A DNA stretch of 27,648 nt from JBBSVE01 sp038233815 (GTDB taxonomy: Bacteria > Pseudomonadota > Alphaproteobacteria > Rhodobacterales > Rhodobacteraceae). The stretch spans positions 1-27,648 of the forward strand of contig JBBSVE010000028.1 of NCBI GenBank assembly GCA_038233815.1, in the 5' to 3' direction. Positions 7,947 to 15,671 of this stretch are shown here, one piece after another. The notes below the pieces were generated by a model, which saw only the letters and a program-made list of their open reading frames with translations, was not told the origin of the DNA and made no database searches. Numbering within the stretch: the stretch's first letter is position 1; each line of letters starts with the position of its first letter. Both the position numbers and the translations under genes were made by a program.

Positions 7947-8707
7947 GCATGGGACAAGCGCAGCCACTGCACGGCAAGACGATCCTGATCACCGCCGCGG
8001 GGCAGGGCATCGGGGCCGCGAGCGCGCGGGCCTGCGCTGTCGCCGGGGCATCGGTCATCGCGACGGATGTGAACGGCGATCTTCTGGGCGGCCTTGCCGG
8101 GGTGGAGGGGATCGAGACCCGCCTCCTCGACGTGACCGACGGGGCGGCCATCGCGGCACTTGCGGACGAACTCCCCGATCTCGACGGGCTCTTCAACTGC
8201 GCGGGCGTGGTGCACAACGGATCGATTCTCGATCTGACCGACGCGGACTGGGATTTCGCGGTGGCGCTCAACGTCACGGCGATGATGCGGATGTGCCGGG
8301 CGTTCGTGCCGGGCCTCCTGCGCCGGGCCGACAGCCAAGGCACGGCCGCGATCCTCAACATGGCGTCGATGGCCTCGTCGGAGAAGGGCTTTCCGAACCG
8401 CACCGCCTACGGCGCCACCAAGGCCGCCGTGATCGGCCTGACCAAGGCGATCGCGGCCGATTTCGTGGCCCGGAACCTGCGCTGCAACGCGCTGTGCCCC
8501 GGCACCGTCGACACGCCGTCGCTGCGCGGGCGCATCGCCGCAGCACCCGATCCCGTGCAGGCGGAGAGGGATTTCATCGCGCGCCAGCCGATGGGCCGTC
8601 TGGCGTTGGTGGACGACATGACGCCGACGGTCGTGCATCTTCTGTCGGACGGCAGCCGCTTCGTGACGGGCCAGACCTTTCTGGTCGATGGCGGCGTCAC
8701 GATCTGA
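7943..8707 (+). CDS. SDR-family dehydrogenase (2-keto-3-deoxy-L-fuconate dehydrogenase / DHRS6 type)
   Basis: About 254-aa classical short-chain dehydrogenase. It shows the cofactor loop TAAGQGIG, an NAD-favouring acidic residue in ATDVNG, NCAGVVH, and the catalytic set Ser (NMASMASS), YGATK, then CPGTVDTPS. The pattern TAAGQGIG, LLDVTD, LDGLFNCAGVVHNG and RCNALCPGTVDTPSL resembles human DHRS6/BDH2 and bacterial 2-keto-3-deoxy-L-fuconate dehydrogenases. It likely oxidises the 2-keto-3-deoxy acid made by the preceding dehydratase, but this is inference. GTG 7943 is chosen because GGAG (7932-7935) is 7 bases away and it overlaps the upstream stop; ATG 7949 (two codons later) is a close alternative. 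Confidence 0.85.
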   Translation: MSMGQAQPLHGKTILITAAGQGIGAASARACAVAGASVIATDVNGDLLGGLAGVEGIETRLLDVTDGAAIAALADELPDLDGLFNCAGVVHNGSILDLTDADWDFAVALNVTAMMRMCRAFVPGLLRRADSQGTAAILNMASMASSEKGFPNRTAYGATKAAVIGLTKAIAADFVARNLRCNALCPGTVDTPSLRGRIAAAPDPVQAERDFIARQPMGRLALVDDMTPTVVHLLSDGSRFVTGQTFLVDGGVTI

Positions 8708-8868
8708 CCCGGAGCCGCAATCCCGACAGGCATTGCTCTTTTCGGAAACGCCGCGATGATGGGACGGGATGGCGGGAGGCAGGGGGAGGCCCGGACGATG
8801 CGGCGTGCGCAAGCGGCGATCTTCTTTACCGGTGCGTCCGGTCCCATCGCCAGTCCGCACATGCGCCG

Positions 8869-10389
8869 ATGACGCCCGCGCCGCTCCTTTCCGTCACCGG
8901 GGCCGCCAAGCAGTTCGGCGGGGTCCATGCCTTACGCGGGGTGGATTTCGACCTCCGCCGGGGAGAGATCCATGCGCTTCTGGGTGAGAACGGGGCCGGT
9001 AAATCCACGCTGATGAACCTCCTGTCCGGCGTCCATACAGCCGACGCAGGCACCATCCGCGTCGAAGGCCGGGAGGTCCGCTTCGACAGTCCGCGTGACG
9101 CGCAGGCGGCGGGCATCGCCACGGTGTTTCAGGAGCTTGACCTCGTGCCGGGGCTCGACGTGGCCTCCAACCTCTTTCTCGGGCGCGAGTTGATGCGGGG
9201 CGGTGGCTTTCTCGACCGCGCGGCGATGCGGCGGGAGGCCGCGCTGCGTCTGGACGCGCTGGAGATCGCGATCAACCCCGCCCGCCCCGTGGCCGACCTG
9301 TCGATCGGGCACCGCCAGATCGTGGCCATCGTGAAGGCGCTGTCCTATGCCTCCCGCGTCCTCATCATGGATGAGCCGACGGCGGCGCTGACGGTCGGCG
9401 AGGTGGACCGGCTCTTTGCCATCATGCGAAAGCTGGCGGCGACCGGCGTCGGGATCATCTACATCTCGCACCGGCTGGAGGAGGTTCCCCGCATCGCCGA
9501 CCGGGTGACGGTGATGCGCGACGGGGCGGTGGTGGGAACCCTGCCGCCAGATGCCCCGCAGGGCGACCTGGTGCAGCTGCTGGTCGGCCGCGCGCTGACC
9601 GAGCTGTTTCCGCCGCCCGGGCAGGACACCGGGGCGGAATTGTTGCGTCTGGATCAGGCGCGGTTCGTGCCGGGCATCGCCTCGGCGGGCTGGCAGGCGC
9701 CCGACGGCGTGTCGCTGACCCTGCGGGCGGGAGAGATCGTGGGCCTCGCCGGTCTCATGGGCGCGGGGCGGACGGAGCTTCTGAGCGCGATCTACGGCGC
9801 GGGTCCGCAGGGCCGGTGGGAGGGCGACATACGGATCAACGGCAAGGCCGCACGTCTGACCTCGATCCGTGCGGCGCGGGACGCGGGCATCGCCTTCGTG
9901 ACGGACGACCGGCGCGGCAGCGGACTGATGCTGCGGATGTCGGTCGGGCTCAATCTGGTGATGTCGGTGATCCGGCGGATCTCCCCCGGCTGGATCCTGT
10001 CGCGGAGCCGTGCGGCGCGGGCGGTGGAGGCGTCGTTCGGGCAGTTCGACATCCGGCCGCGCAACCCTGCCATCGCGGTCGGCGCCCTGTCGGGCGGCAA
10101 CCAGCAGAAGGTGGTCCTCGCCAAGGAGATCGTGGCCGCGCCGGGGATCCTGCTTCTGGACGAGCCGACGCGGGGTGTCGATGTCGGCGCCAAGGGGGAG
10201 ATCTATGCCCGCCTGCGCGCGCTGGCGGGGCAAGGTCTGGGGATCCTCGTCGCCTCCAGCGAGATGCCGGAGCTGATCGGCCTCTGCGACAGGATCATCG
10301 TGCTGCGTCAGGGGCGCAGCGTCGCGGACTTTGCCCGCGGGGTGGATGAACATGCCATCCTCGCCGCCGCCAACGGAGGACGCGCCTGA
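8869..10389 (+). CDS. Sugar ABC importer ATP-binding protein (RbsA/MglA type, two ATPase domains)
   Basis: 506 aa, the length of RbsA/MglA (about 500). Two fused ATPase halves are visible. The first has Walker A GENGAGKST (residues 39-47), the shortened signature LSIGHRQ and Walker B VLIMDEPTAAL. The second has the degenerate P-loop GLMGAGRTELL typical of this subfamily, a full signature LSGGNQQKV and LLLDEPTRGVDVGAKGEIY. It powers uptake of a monosaccharide through the adjacent permease. The 161-bp gap before it separates it from the dehydratase-SDR pair and shows no clear promoter; co-transcription with them is possible. The stop overlaps the permease ATG by one base (TGATG). Confidence 0.92.
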   Translation: MTPAPLLSVTGAAKQFGGVHALRGVDFDLRRGEIHALLGENGAGKSTLMNLLSGVHTADAGTIRVEGREVRFDSPRDAQAAGIATVFQELDLVPGLDVASNLFLGRELMRGGGFLDRAAMRREAALRLDALEIAINPARPVADLSIGHRQIVAIVKALSYASRVLIMDEPTAALTVGEVDRLFAIMRKLAATGVGIIYISHRLEEVPRIADRVTVMRDGAVVGTLPPDAPQGDLVQLLVGRALTELFPPPGQDTGAELLRLDQARFVPGIASAGWQAPDGVSLTLRAGEIVGLAGLMGAGRTELLSAIYGAGPQGRWEGDIRINGKAARLTSIRAARDAGIAFVTDDRRGSGLMLRMSVGLNLVMSVIRRISPGWILSRSRAARAVEASFGQFDIRPRNPAIAVGALSGGNQQKVVLAKEIVAAPGILLLDEPTRGVDVGAKGEIYARLRALAGQGLGILVASSEMPELIGLCDRIIVLRQGRSVADFARGVDEHAILAAANGGRA

Positions 10390-11411
10390 TGGCCCCCACG
10401 ACGCAAGCACCCCGCCGGCGCGACCCGCTGGCCCTGATCGTGCGGTTCCAGAGCCTGATCGGCCTTGTCCTCGTCTTTGCCGGCGGGATCATCTTCTCGC
10501 CCCGCAGGCACGGCGAGATCCTGTTCCTCGGCCTCGACAACATGGCCAACATCGTGCGCGCGGTGTCGGAGACGGGGATCATCGCCATCGGCATGACTTT
10601 CGTCATCATCACGGCAGGGATCGACCTGTCGGTGGGCGCGGTGCTGGGCCTGTCGAGCGTCGTCACCGCGTCGATGATGGTGTCGGGCGGCTTCGGGCTG
10701 GTCACGACGATCCTCACCGTCCTCGTGATGGGCATGGCGTTCGGCAGCATGCAGGGCTGGCTCTCCACACGCTTCCGGCTGGAGCCGTTCATCATCACGC
10801 TTGCCGGATTGCAGGCGGCGCGGGGGCTGGCGCTGGTGGTGTCGGGCAACCAGTATATCAATATCTCCTACGGCGACGGGCCGGGCCTCGCGCCGCCGGT
10901 ATTCGCGGTTCTGGGCCAGCGGCTGTTCGACAACGTGGTGCCGGTGGCGACGATCGTCTTCATCATCTTCGCGGTCATCGCCACTGTCGTTCTGAACACC
11001 ACCCGCTTCGGGCGCTACGTTTTTGCCGTGGGCGGGAACGAGCGGGCGGCGCGCATTTCCGGTGTGCCGGTCACGATGGTCAAGATCAGCGTCTATGCGA
11101 TCACCGGATTTGCCTCGGGGCTGGCGGGGATCGTCCATGCCGGGCAGTTCAACTTCGGCAGCGCCAACGACGGCATGGGGTATGAGCTGACCGCCATCGC
11201 CGCCGTGGTGATCGGCGGCACCAGCCTGTTCGGCGGGTCCGGCTCGATGATCGGGACCGTTGCGGGCTCGATCATGCTGGGCGCGCTGGCCAACATCCTG
11301 CAACTCAACAACATCACCCCCGCCCTGCAACTGCTGGCGACCGCCGCCATCATCGTTCTGGCGGCGGTGCTGCAATCCCTCGTGCGCCGCCGCGAGGGAC
11401 TTGGACGATAG
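10389..11411 (+). CDS. Sugar ABC importer permease (RbsC type)
   Basis: 340-aa polytopic inner-membrane protein of the ribose/galactose (BPD_transp_2) permease family. Signatures include AIGMTFVIITAGIDLSVGAVLGLSS near residues 63-85, GRYVFAVGGNERAARISGVPV and the late glycine-rich AIAAVVIGGTSLFGGSGSMIGTVAG. Several hydrophobic helices are evident, with a short basic/proline N-terminus before the first. One permease gene is enough because this family works as a homodimer. Start ATG overlaps the ATPase stop. The binding-protein gene follows after 41 bp with a strong ribosome site. Confidence 0.92.
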   Translation: MAPTTQAPRRRDPLALIVRFQSLIGLVLVFAGGIIFSPRRHGEILFLGLDNMANIVRAVSETGIIAIGMTFVIITAGIDLSVGAVLGLSSVVTASMMVSGGFGLVTTILTVLVMGMAFGSMQGWLSTRFRLEPFIITLAGLQAARGLALVVSGNQYINISYGDGPGLAPPVFAVLGQRLFDNVVPVATIVFIIFAVIATVVLNTTRFGRYVFAVGGNERAARISGVPVTMVKISVYAITGFASGLAGIVHAGQFNFGSANDGMGYELTAIAAVVIGGTSLFGGSGSMIGTVAGSIMLGALANILQLNNITPALQLLATAAIIVLAAVLQSLVRRREGLGR

Positions 11412-11452
11412 GACGCGGCACGACCTGAGACCAACCCCGGAGGAGGAACCCC

Positions 11453-12430
11453 ATGAGTGCGATCACCACGACGCTTCGAACGGCCCTGTTCATCGGCACC
11501 AGCCTGTGCCTGTCGGGCACGGCCTTCGCCGCCGACCCGCTGGTCAAGGCCTGCGCCAAGGACGGCCAGTTCATCATCGGCTTTTCACAGGCCAACAACG
11601 CCGAGCCTTACCGCCAGCATGTCAACGACGACCTGACGGCGGCCGTGGCGAAGGTGCCGCAATTCACGCTCCAGATCGCGGACGGGGCGGGAAACGTGAA
11701 CACCCAGACCTCTCAGGTCGACAATTTCATCACGCAGAAGGTCGATCTGCTGCTGATCTCCCCGTTCGAGGCGGCGCCCATGACGCCTGCGGTGAAGCGG
11801 GCGATGGATGCGGGCATCCCGGTGATCGAGCTGGACCGCAAGACGGTGGGCGAGGCCGGAAAGGACTACACCGCCTTCATCGGCGGCGACAATTACGAGA
11901 TCGCGAAGGCCGCGGGCGAATATACCGCCGAGACCCTGCTGCCCGAAGGCGGGGAGGTCGCCGTTCTGGAAGGGCTGCCGAGCTCCTCCCCGGCGGTGGA
12001 GCGGCTCAACGGCTTCAAGGATGGCGTGAAGGGCAACGACAAGATCAAGGTCGTGGCCGAACAGGCCGCCGACTGGCTGCCCGACAAGGCGCAGACCGCG
12101 TTCGCGGCGATGCTTCAGGCGAACCCGGACATCAAGATGGTCTATGCCAGCAACGACATGATGGCGGCGGGCGCGCTTCTGGCGGCCAAGGGCGCGGGCA
12201 AGGATGTGAAGATCATCGGCACCGACGGGCTTCCCGGACCCGCAGGCGGCATCGAGGCCGTGGCCAAGGGCGACTGGTCCGCGACCTTCACCTATCCGAC
12301 CGGCGCTGCGGAGGCGGTCGACATGGCGAAGTCCATCCTTCTCGACTGTGCGACCAGCGTGGACACGTCGGTCACCGTGGCCACGACGGCGGTGACGCCG
12401 GACAATGCCAAATCCATGATGGGCGACTGA
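11453..12430 (+). CDS. Periplasmic sugar-binding protein (Peripla_BP_4 / RbsB-YtfQ type)
   Basis: 325 aa with an N-terminal signal peptide ending near SGTAFA-AD (about residue 24). The mature part shows the fold of ribose/galactofuranose-binding proteins: FIIGFSQANNAEPYRQHVNDDL, NVNTQTSQVDNFITQKVDLLLISPFE, GIPVIELDRK, VYASNDMMAAGALLA, KIIGTDGLPG. It delivers the substrate to the two preceding gene products. The GFSQ opening resembles E. coli YtfQ (galactofuranose binding) but the ligand cannot be assigned. Ribosome site GGAGGAGG lies about 7 bases upstream of ATG 11453. It is last in the importer operon, not first, and is followed by a strong stem-loop at 12437-12472. Confidence 0.92.
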   Translation: MSAITTTLRTALFIGTSLCLSGTAFAADPLVKACAKDGQFIIGFSQANNAEPYRQHVNDDLTAAVAKVPQFTLQIADGAGNVNTQTSQVDNFITQKVDLLLISPFEAAPMTPAVKRAMDAGIPVIELDRKTVGEAGKDYTAFIGGDNYEIAKAAGEYTAETLLPEGGEVAVLEGLPSSSPAVERLNGFKDGVKGNDKIKVVAEQAADWLPDKAQTAFAAMLQANPDIKMVYASNDMMAAGALLAAKGAGKDVKIIGTDGLPGPAGGIEAVAKGDWSATFTYPTGAAEAVDMAKSILLDCATSVDTSVTVATTAVTPDNAKSMMGD

Positions 12431-12436
12431 CGGGGT

Positions 12437-12472
12437 GCGTCGGGCGACCCGGTGCTCCGATTCGCCCGACGC
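12437..12472 (+). terminator. Stem-loop after the sugar-binding-protein gene
   Basis: A perfect 11-bp inverted repeat, GCGTCGGGCGA (12437-12447) and TCGCCCGACGC (12462-12472), with a 14-base loop, starts six bases after the stop codon. No T-run follows, so it is not a textbook factor-independent terminator. It may protect the 3' end of the message or end transcription with Rho. Confidence 0.6.
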
Positions 12473-12523
12473 CACGAAATTCACCGGTATGCCCGAACTC
12501 CGGGCGGGAGAGGGTTGACCGAC

Positions 12524-12541
12524 CCGTCATGAGCCTGTCAC
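12524..12541 (+). promoter_or_regulatory. Pho box upstream of ugpB
   Basis: Two 7-base direct repeats, CCGTCAT (12524-12530) and CTGTCAC (12535-12541), are separated by 4 bases, giving the 11-base periodicity of PhoB sites (consensus CTGTCAT-N4-CTGTCAY). It lies 50 bases before the ugpB ATG; TGACAT (12549-12554) could serve as -10. ugp operons are classic PhoB targets, which supports the reading. A TTGACC at 12515-12520 just upstream may instead be a -35, but with a poor -10. Confidence 0.75.
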
Positions 12542-12591
12542 CTTGGCGTGACATGGCGGGGCAACCGTCAATCCCGAGACAGAGGTCCAAC

Positions 12592-13896
12592 ATGACGAAG
12601 CATTCCATGATCGCGGCTGCGGCCGTGACCCTCGCCCTTCCAGCGGTCGCACAAGCGCAGACAGAGATCAGCTGGTGGCACGCCATGACCGGCGCCAATT
12701 CCGAGGTGGTCCAGAAGCTCACCACCGATTTCAACGCGAGCCAGAAGGACTACAAGGTCGTCCCCACCTTCAAGGGCACCTATCCCGAGGCGCTGAACGC
12801 AGGAATCGCGGCCTACCGCGCGGGACAGTCGCCCGACATCCTGCAGGTCTTCGATGTGGGCACCGGCGTGATGATGGGGGCTGAGGGCGCGATCAAGCCG
12901 ATCGCCGATGTGCTGACCGACGCGGGCATGACCTTCGACAAGTCGAAATACCTGCCGGGCATCGTGGCCTACTATTCCAAGCCCGACGGCACGATGTTGT
13001 CCTTCCCCTACAACTCCTCGTCGCCGATCACCTACTACAACAAGGATATCTTCACGAAGGCGGGGCTCGATCCTGAAACGCCGCCCAAGACGTGGGACGA
13101 TGTCTGGACGATGGCCGAGAAGATCAAATCCTCGGGGGCAGCACCCTGCGGCTACACCACGACCTGGCTGACATGGATTCACCTCGAAAATTTCGCCGCC
13201 TGGAACAACGTGCCTTATTCCACGCAGGAAAACGGGCTGAAGCCGGGCGGTGTGCCGGAGCTGGAAATCAACGCGCCGATCTACGTGAACCATTTCCAGA
13301 AGATCGCGGATCTGGCCAAGGACGGGACGTTCAAGTATGGCGGCCGCACCTCGGAGGCCAAGCAGATCTTCCTTGCCGGCACCTGCGGGATCATGACCGA
13401 AAGCTCCGGTGGGCTTGGCGATATCGTGAAATCGGGGATGAACTACGGCGTCGGCAAGCTGCCCTATGACACCGACGGAAAGGGGCCGCAGAACACCATT
13501 CCGGGTGGTGCTTCGCTCTGGGTGATGGGCGGCAAGTCGGACGAGGAATACAAGGGCGTCGCTGCATTCTTCGAGTATCTCTCCAAGACCGACGTGCAGG
13601 AATATCTGCACCAGACCTCGGGCTATCTGCCGGTCACGCTGGCCGCCTATGAGGCCACCAAGAAAAGTGGTTTTTACGACAAGAATCCGGGCCGCGAGAT
13701 CCCGATCCTGCAGATGATGGGCAAAGAACCGACCGCCAACTCCAAGGGCGTGCGGCTGCCGAACCTGCCGCAGGTCCGCGACATCGAGAACGAGGAGTTC
13801 GAGAAGATGCTGGCCGGCGACGAGACCGCGCAGCAGGCGCTCGACAATGCCGTGAAGCGCGGCAACACCGCGATCAAGCAGGCCATGGACCGGTGA
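12592..13896 (+). CDS. ugpB: Glycerol-3-phosphate-binding protein UgpB
   Basis: 434-aa periplasmic binding protein with a signal peptide ending at VAQAQ (about residue 23). The mature protein matches UgpB along its length: ISWWHAM, YKVVPTFKGTYPEALNAGIAAYRAGQSPDILQVFDVGTGVMM, FPYNSSSPITYYNKDIFTKAGLDPETPPKTWDD, GYLPVTLAAYE and a C-terminal QQALDNAVKRGN. It captures sn-glycerol-3-phosphate or glycerophosphodiesters for UgpAEC. First gene of ugpBAEC and preceded by a Pho box, so phosphate-starvation induction is likely. ATG 12592 gives a normal signal peptide; the ribosome site (AGAGG at about 12581) is modest. A perfect stem-loop follows the stop. Confidence 0.95.
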   Translation: MTKHSMIAAAAVTLALPAVAQAQTEISWWHAMTGANSEVVQKLTTDFNASQKDYKVVPTFKGTYPEALNAGIAAYRAGQSPDILQVFDVGTGVMMGAEGAIKPIADVLTDAGMTFDKSKYLPGIVAYYSKPDGTMLSFPYNSSSPITYYNKDIFTKAGLDPETPPKTWDDVWTMAEKIKSSGAAPCGYTTTWLTWIHLENFAAWNNVPYSTQENGLKPGGVPELEINAPIYVNHFQKIADLAKDGTFKYGGRTSEAKQIFLAGTCGIMTESSGGLGDIVKSGMNYGVGKLPYDTDGKGPQNTIPGGASLWVMGGKSDEEYKGVAAFFEYLSKTDVQEYLHQTSGYLPVTLAAYEATKKSGFYDKNPGREIPILQMMGKEPTANSKGVRLPNLPQVRDIENEEFEKMLAGDETAQQALDNAVKRGNTAIKQAMDR

Positions 13897-13902
13897 AGGA
13901 TT

Positions 13903-13929
13903 TCCGGCCGCTCCGACGGGGCGGCCGGA
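13903..13929 (+). terminator. Intercistronic stem-loop between ugpB and ugpA
   Basis: A perfect 9-bp inverted repeat, TCCGGCCGC (13903-13911) and GCGGCCGGA (13921-13929), with a 9-base loop, begins seven bases after the ugpB stop and ends seven bases before the ugpA ATG. There is no T-run. It probably limits read-through or protects ugpB mRNA, and its right arm includes the only Shine-Dalgarno-like bases (CGGA) of ugpA, so it could also reduce ugpA translation. Confidence 0.6.
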
Positions 13930-13936
13930 CCTTGCG

Positions 13937-14818
13937 ATGAACCGCGCGACATTCCCTCACCGCCTGCTTCCCTGGCTGCTGGTCGCCCCGCAGCTCGCGA
14001 TTTCGGCCATCTTCTTCTACTGGCCCGCCGGACAGGCCGTGATCCAGTCCACGCTTCGCGAAGACCCGTTCGGGTTGCGGTCGACCTTCGTCGGCCTCGC
14101 CAATTTCCGCCGCGTGCTGGCGGAACCCGCCTACCTCAACGCGATCCAGGTGACAGTGGTGTTTTCCGCCCTGACCGCGTTCTTTTCCATGGCCATCGCC
14201 CTCCTCCTCGCCGTGCAGGCGGAGAAGGTGCTGCGCGGCAAGGCCTTCTACCGCACGATGATGATCTGGCCCTATGCCGTGGCCCCGGCCATCGCGGGGA
14301 TGCTGTTCCTGTTCATGTTCAACCCGTCCTTCGGCACGCTGGCCTATCCATTGCGCAAACTTGGCATCCACTGGGATCCGGTTCTGGATGGCACCGACGC
14401 CATGACGCTGGTGATCGCGGCGTCGAGCTGGAAGCAGATCTCCTACAATTTCCTGTTCTTCGTAGCAGGCCTGCAGGCGATCCCGAAAAGCCTGATCGAG
14501 GCCGCAGCGATCGACGGCGCAGGCTCCGCCAGGCGGTTCTGGACCATCGTGTTTCCGCTGCTGGCGCCGACGACGTTCTTCCTGCTGGTCGTCAACTCGG
14601 TCTATGCACTCTTCGACACGTTCGGGATCATCGATGCGGTGACGGGGGGCGGGCCGGGCAATTCCACGCAAACGCTGGTCTACAAGGTCTATAACGACGG
14701 CTACAACAACCTGCTTCTGGGCTCCTCTGCTGCGCAATCGGTGATCCTGATGGCGCTGGTGATCGCGCTGACGGCGGTCCAGTTCCGCTATATCGAACGG
14801 CGGGTGCATTATGGCTGA
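13937..14818 (+). CDS. ugpA: Glycerol-3-phosphate ABC importer permease UgpA
   Basis: 293-aa MalF-type inner-membrane permease, the usual UgpA length. The first helix is LLPWLLVAPQLAISAIFFYWPA, followed by the family's ANFRRVLAEPAYLNAIQVTVVFS and the coupling EAA loop EAAAIDGAGSARRFWTIVFPLL, which contacts the ATPase. VTGGGPGNSTQTLVYKVY is characteristic of UgpA. It forms a heterodimer with UgpE. Its ATG follows a stem-loop and has a poor ribosome site, suggesting lower expression than ugpB. The end overlaps ugpE by 8 bp. Confidence 0.95.
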   Translation: MNRATFPHRLLPWLLVAPQLAISAIFFYWPAGQAVIQSTLREDPFGLRSTFVGLANFRRVLAEPAYLNAIQVTVVFSALTAFFSMAIALLLAVQAEKVLRGKAFYRTMMIWPYAVAPAIAGMLFLFMFNPSFGTLAYPLRKLGIHWDPVLDGTDAMTLVIAASSWKQISYNFLFFVAGLQAIPKSLIEAAAIDGAGSARRFWTIVFPLLAPTTFFLLVVNSVYALFDTFGIIDAVTGGGPGNSTQTLVYKVYNDGYNNLLLGSSAAQSVILMALVIALTAVQFRYIERRVHYG

Positions 14819-15671
14819 CGGCATGGTCGGCGCCAGCCTCGGCTCGCGCATCGTGGCTCATATCCTTCTGATAGTCGGCGTGCTGATCGTGGCATTCCCG
14901 ATATATTACGTCGTGATCGCCTCCACCCATTCGGTCCAGACCATCCTGCGCCCGCCGCTGCCGCTGCTGCCGGGGCCGGAGGCTTATGACAACTATCACG
15001 ATGCCGTCGCCGGCGGGATCAACCGGATCGGCGGCGTGTCCGTGCGGCGGCTGATGCTGAATTCCACCATCATGGCGCTGGGCATCGCGTTCGGAAAGAT
15101 CGTGATCTCCATGGCCTCGGCCTATGCCATCGTGTTCTTCCATTTCCGGTTCCGGATGGTGTGCTTCTGGCTGATCTTTATCACGCTGATGCTGCCGGTG
15201 GAGGTTCGGATCATGCCGACCTACAAGGTCATGGTGCAGCTTCACCTGATCGATACCTATGGCGGGCTGATCCTGCCGCTGATCGCCTCGGCGACCGCGA
15301 CGCTGCTGTTCCGGCAGTTCTTCATGACGATCCCGAACGAGCTGCTGGAAGCCGCGCGCGTCGATGGCGCGGGGCCGTGGCGGTTTTTCAAGGACATCCT
15401 GTTTCCGCTGTCGACGACCAATATCGCGGCGCTTTTCGTGATCCTCTTCATCTACGGCTGGACGCAATATCTGTGGCCGCTGCTGGTCACGAACTCGGAT
15501 TCGATGAATACCATCGTGATCGCGCTGAAAAAGATGATCTCGTTCGCGGATGCGGATACGCCTTGGAACCTCGTGATGGTGACGGCGGTGCTGGCGATCA
15601 TGCCGCCCGTGCTGATCGTCGTGCTGATGCAGCGGTGGTTCGTGAAGGGCCTTGTGGAGACGGAGAAGTAA
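14811..15671 (+). CDS. ugpE: Glycerol-3-phosphate ABC importer permease UgpE
   Basis: 286-aa MalG-type permease (family about 281 aa). A first helix HILLIVGVLIVAFPIYYVVIAS, a periplasmic segment around LLPGPEAYDNY, LMLPVEVRIMPTYKVMVQLHLIDTYGGLILPL, and the EAA loop EAARVDGAGPWRFFKDILFPL identify it. WTQYLWPLLVTNSDSMNTI is typical of UgpE. The start ATG lies inside the end of ugpA (8-bp overlap); a second in-frame ATG four codons on (14823) is a weaker option. Its TAA shares one base with the ugpC ATG (TAATG). Confidence 0.95.
   Translation: MADGMVGASLGSRIVAHILLIVGVLIVAFPIYYVVIASTHSVQTILRPPLPLLPGPEAYDNYHDAVAGGINRIGGVSVRRLMLNSTIMALGIAFGKIVISMASAYAIVFFHFRFRMVCFWLIFITLMLPVEVRIMPTYKVMVQLHLIDTYGGLILPLIASATATLLFRQFFMTIPNELLEAARVDGAGPWRFFKDILFPLSTTNIAALFVILFIYGWTQYLWPLLVTNSDSMNTIVIALKKMISFADADTPWNLVMVTAVLAIMPPVLIVVLMQRWFVKGLVETEK

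Noticed and set aside
8708..8868. Promoter in the gap between the SDR and the sugar-importer ATPase
   Set aside because: Only weak matches such as TTGCTC with a poor -10 are present, so no promoter was called; read-through from the dehydratase promoter is as likely.
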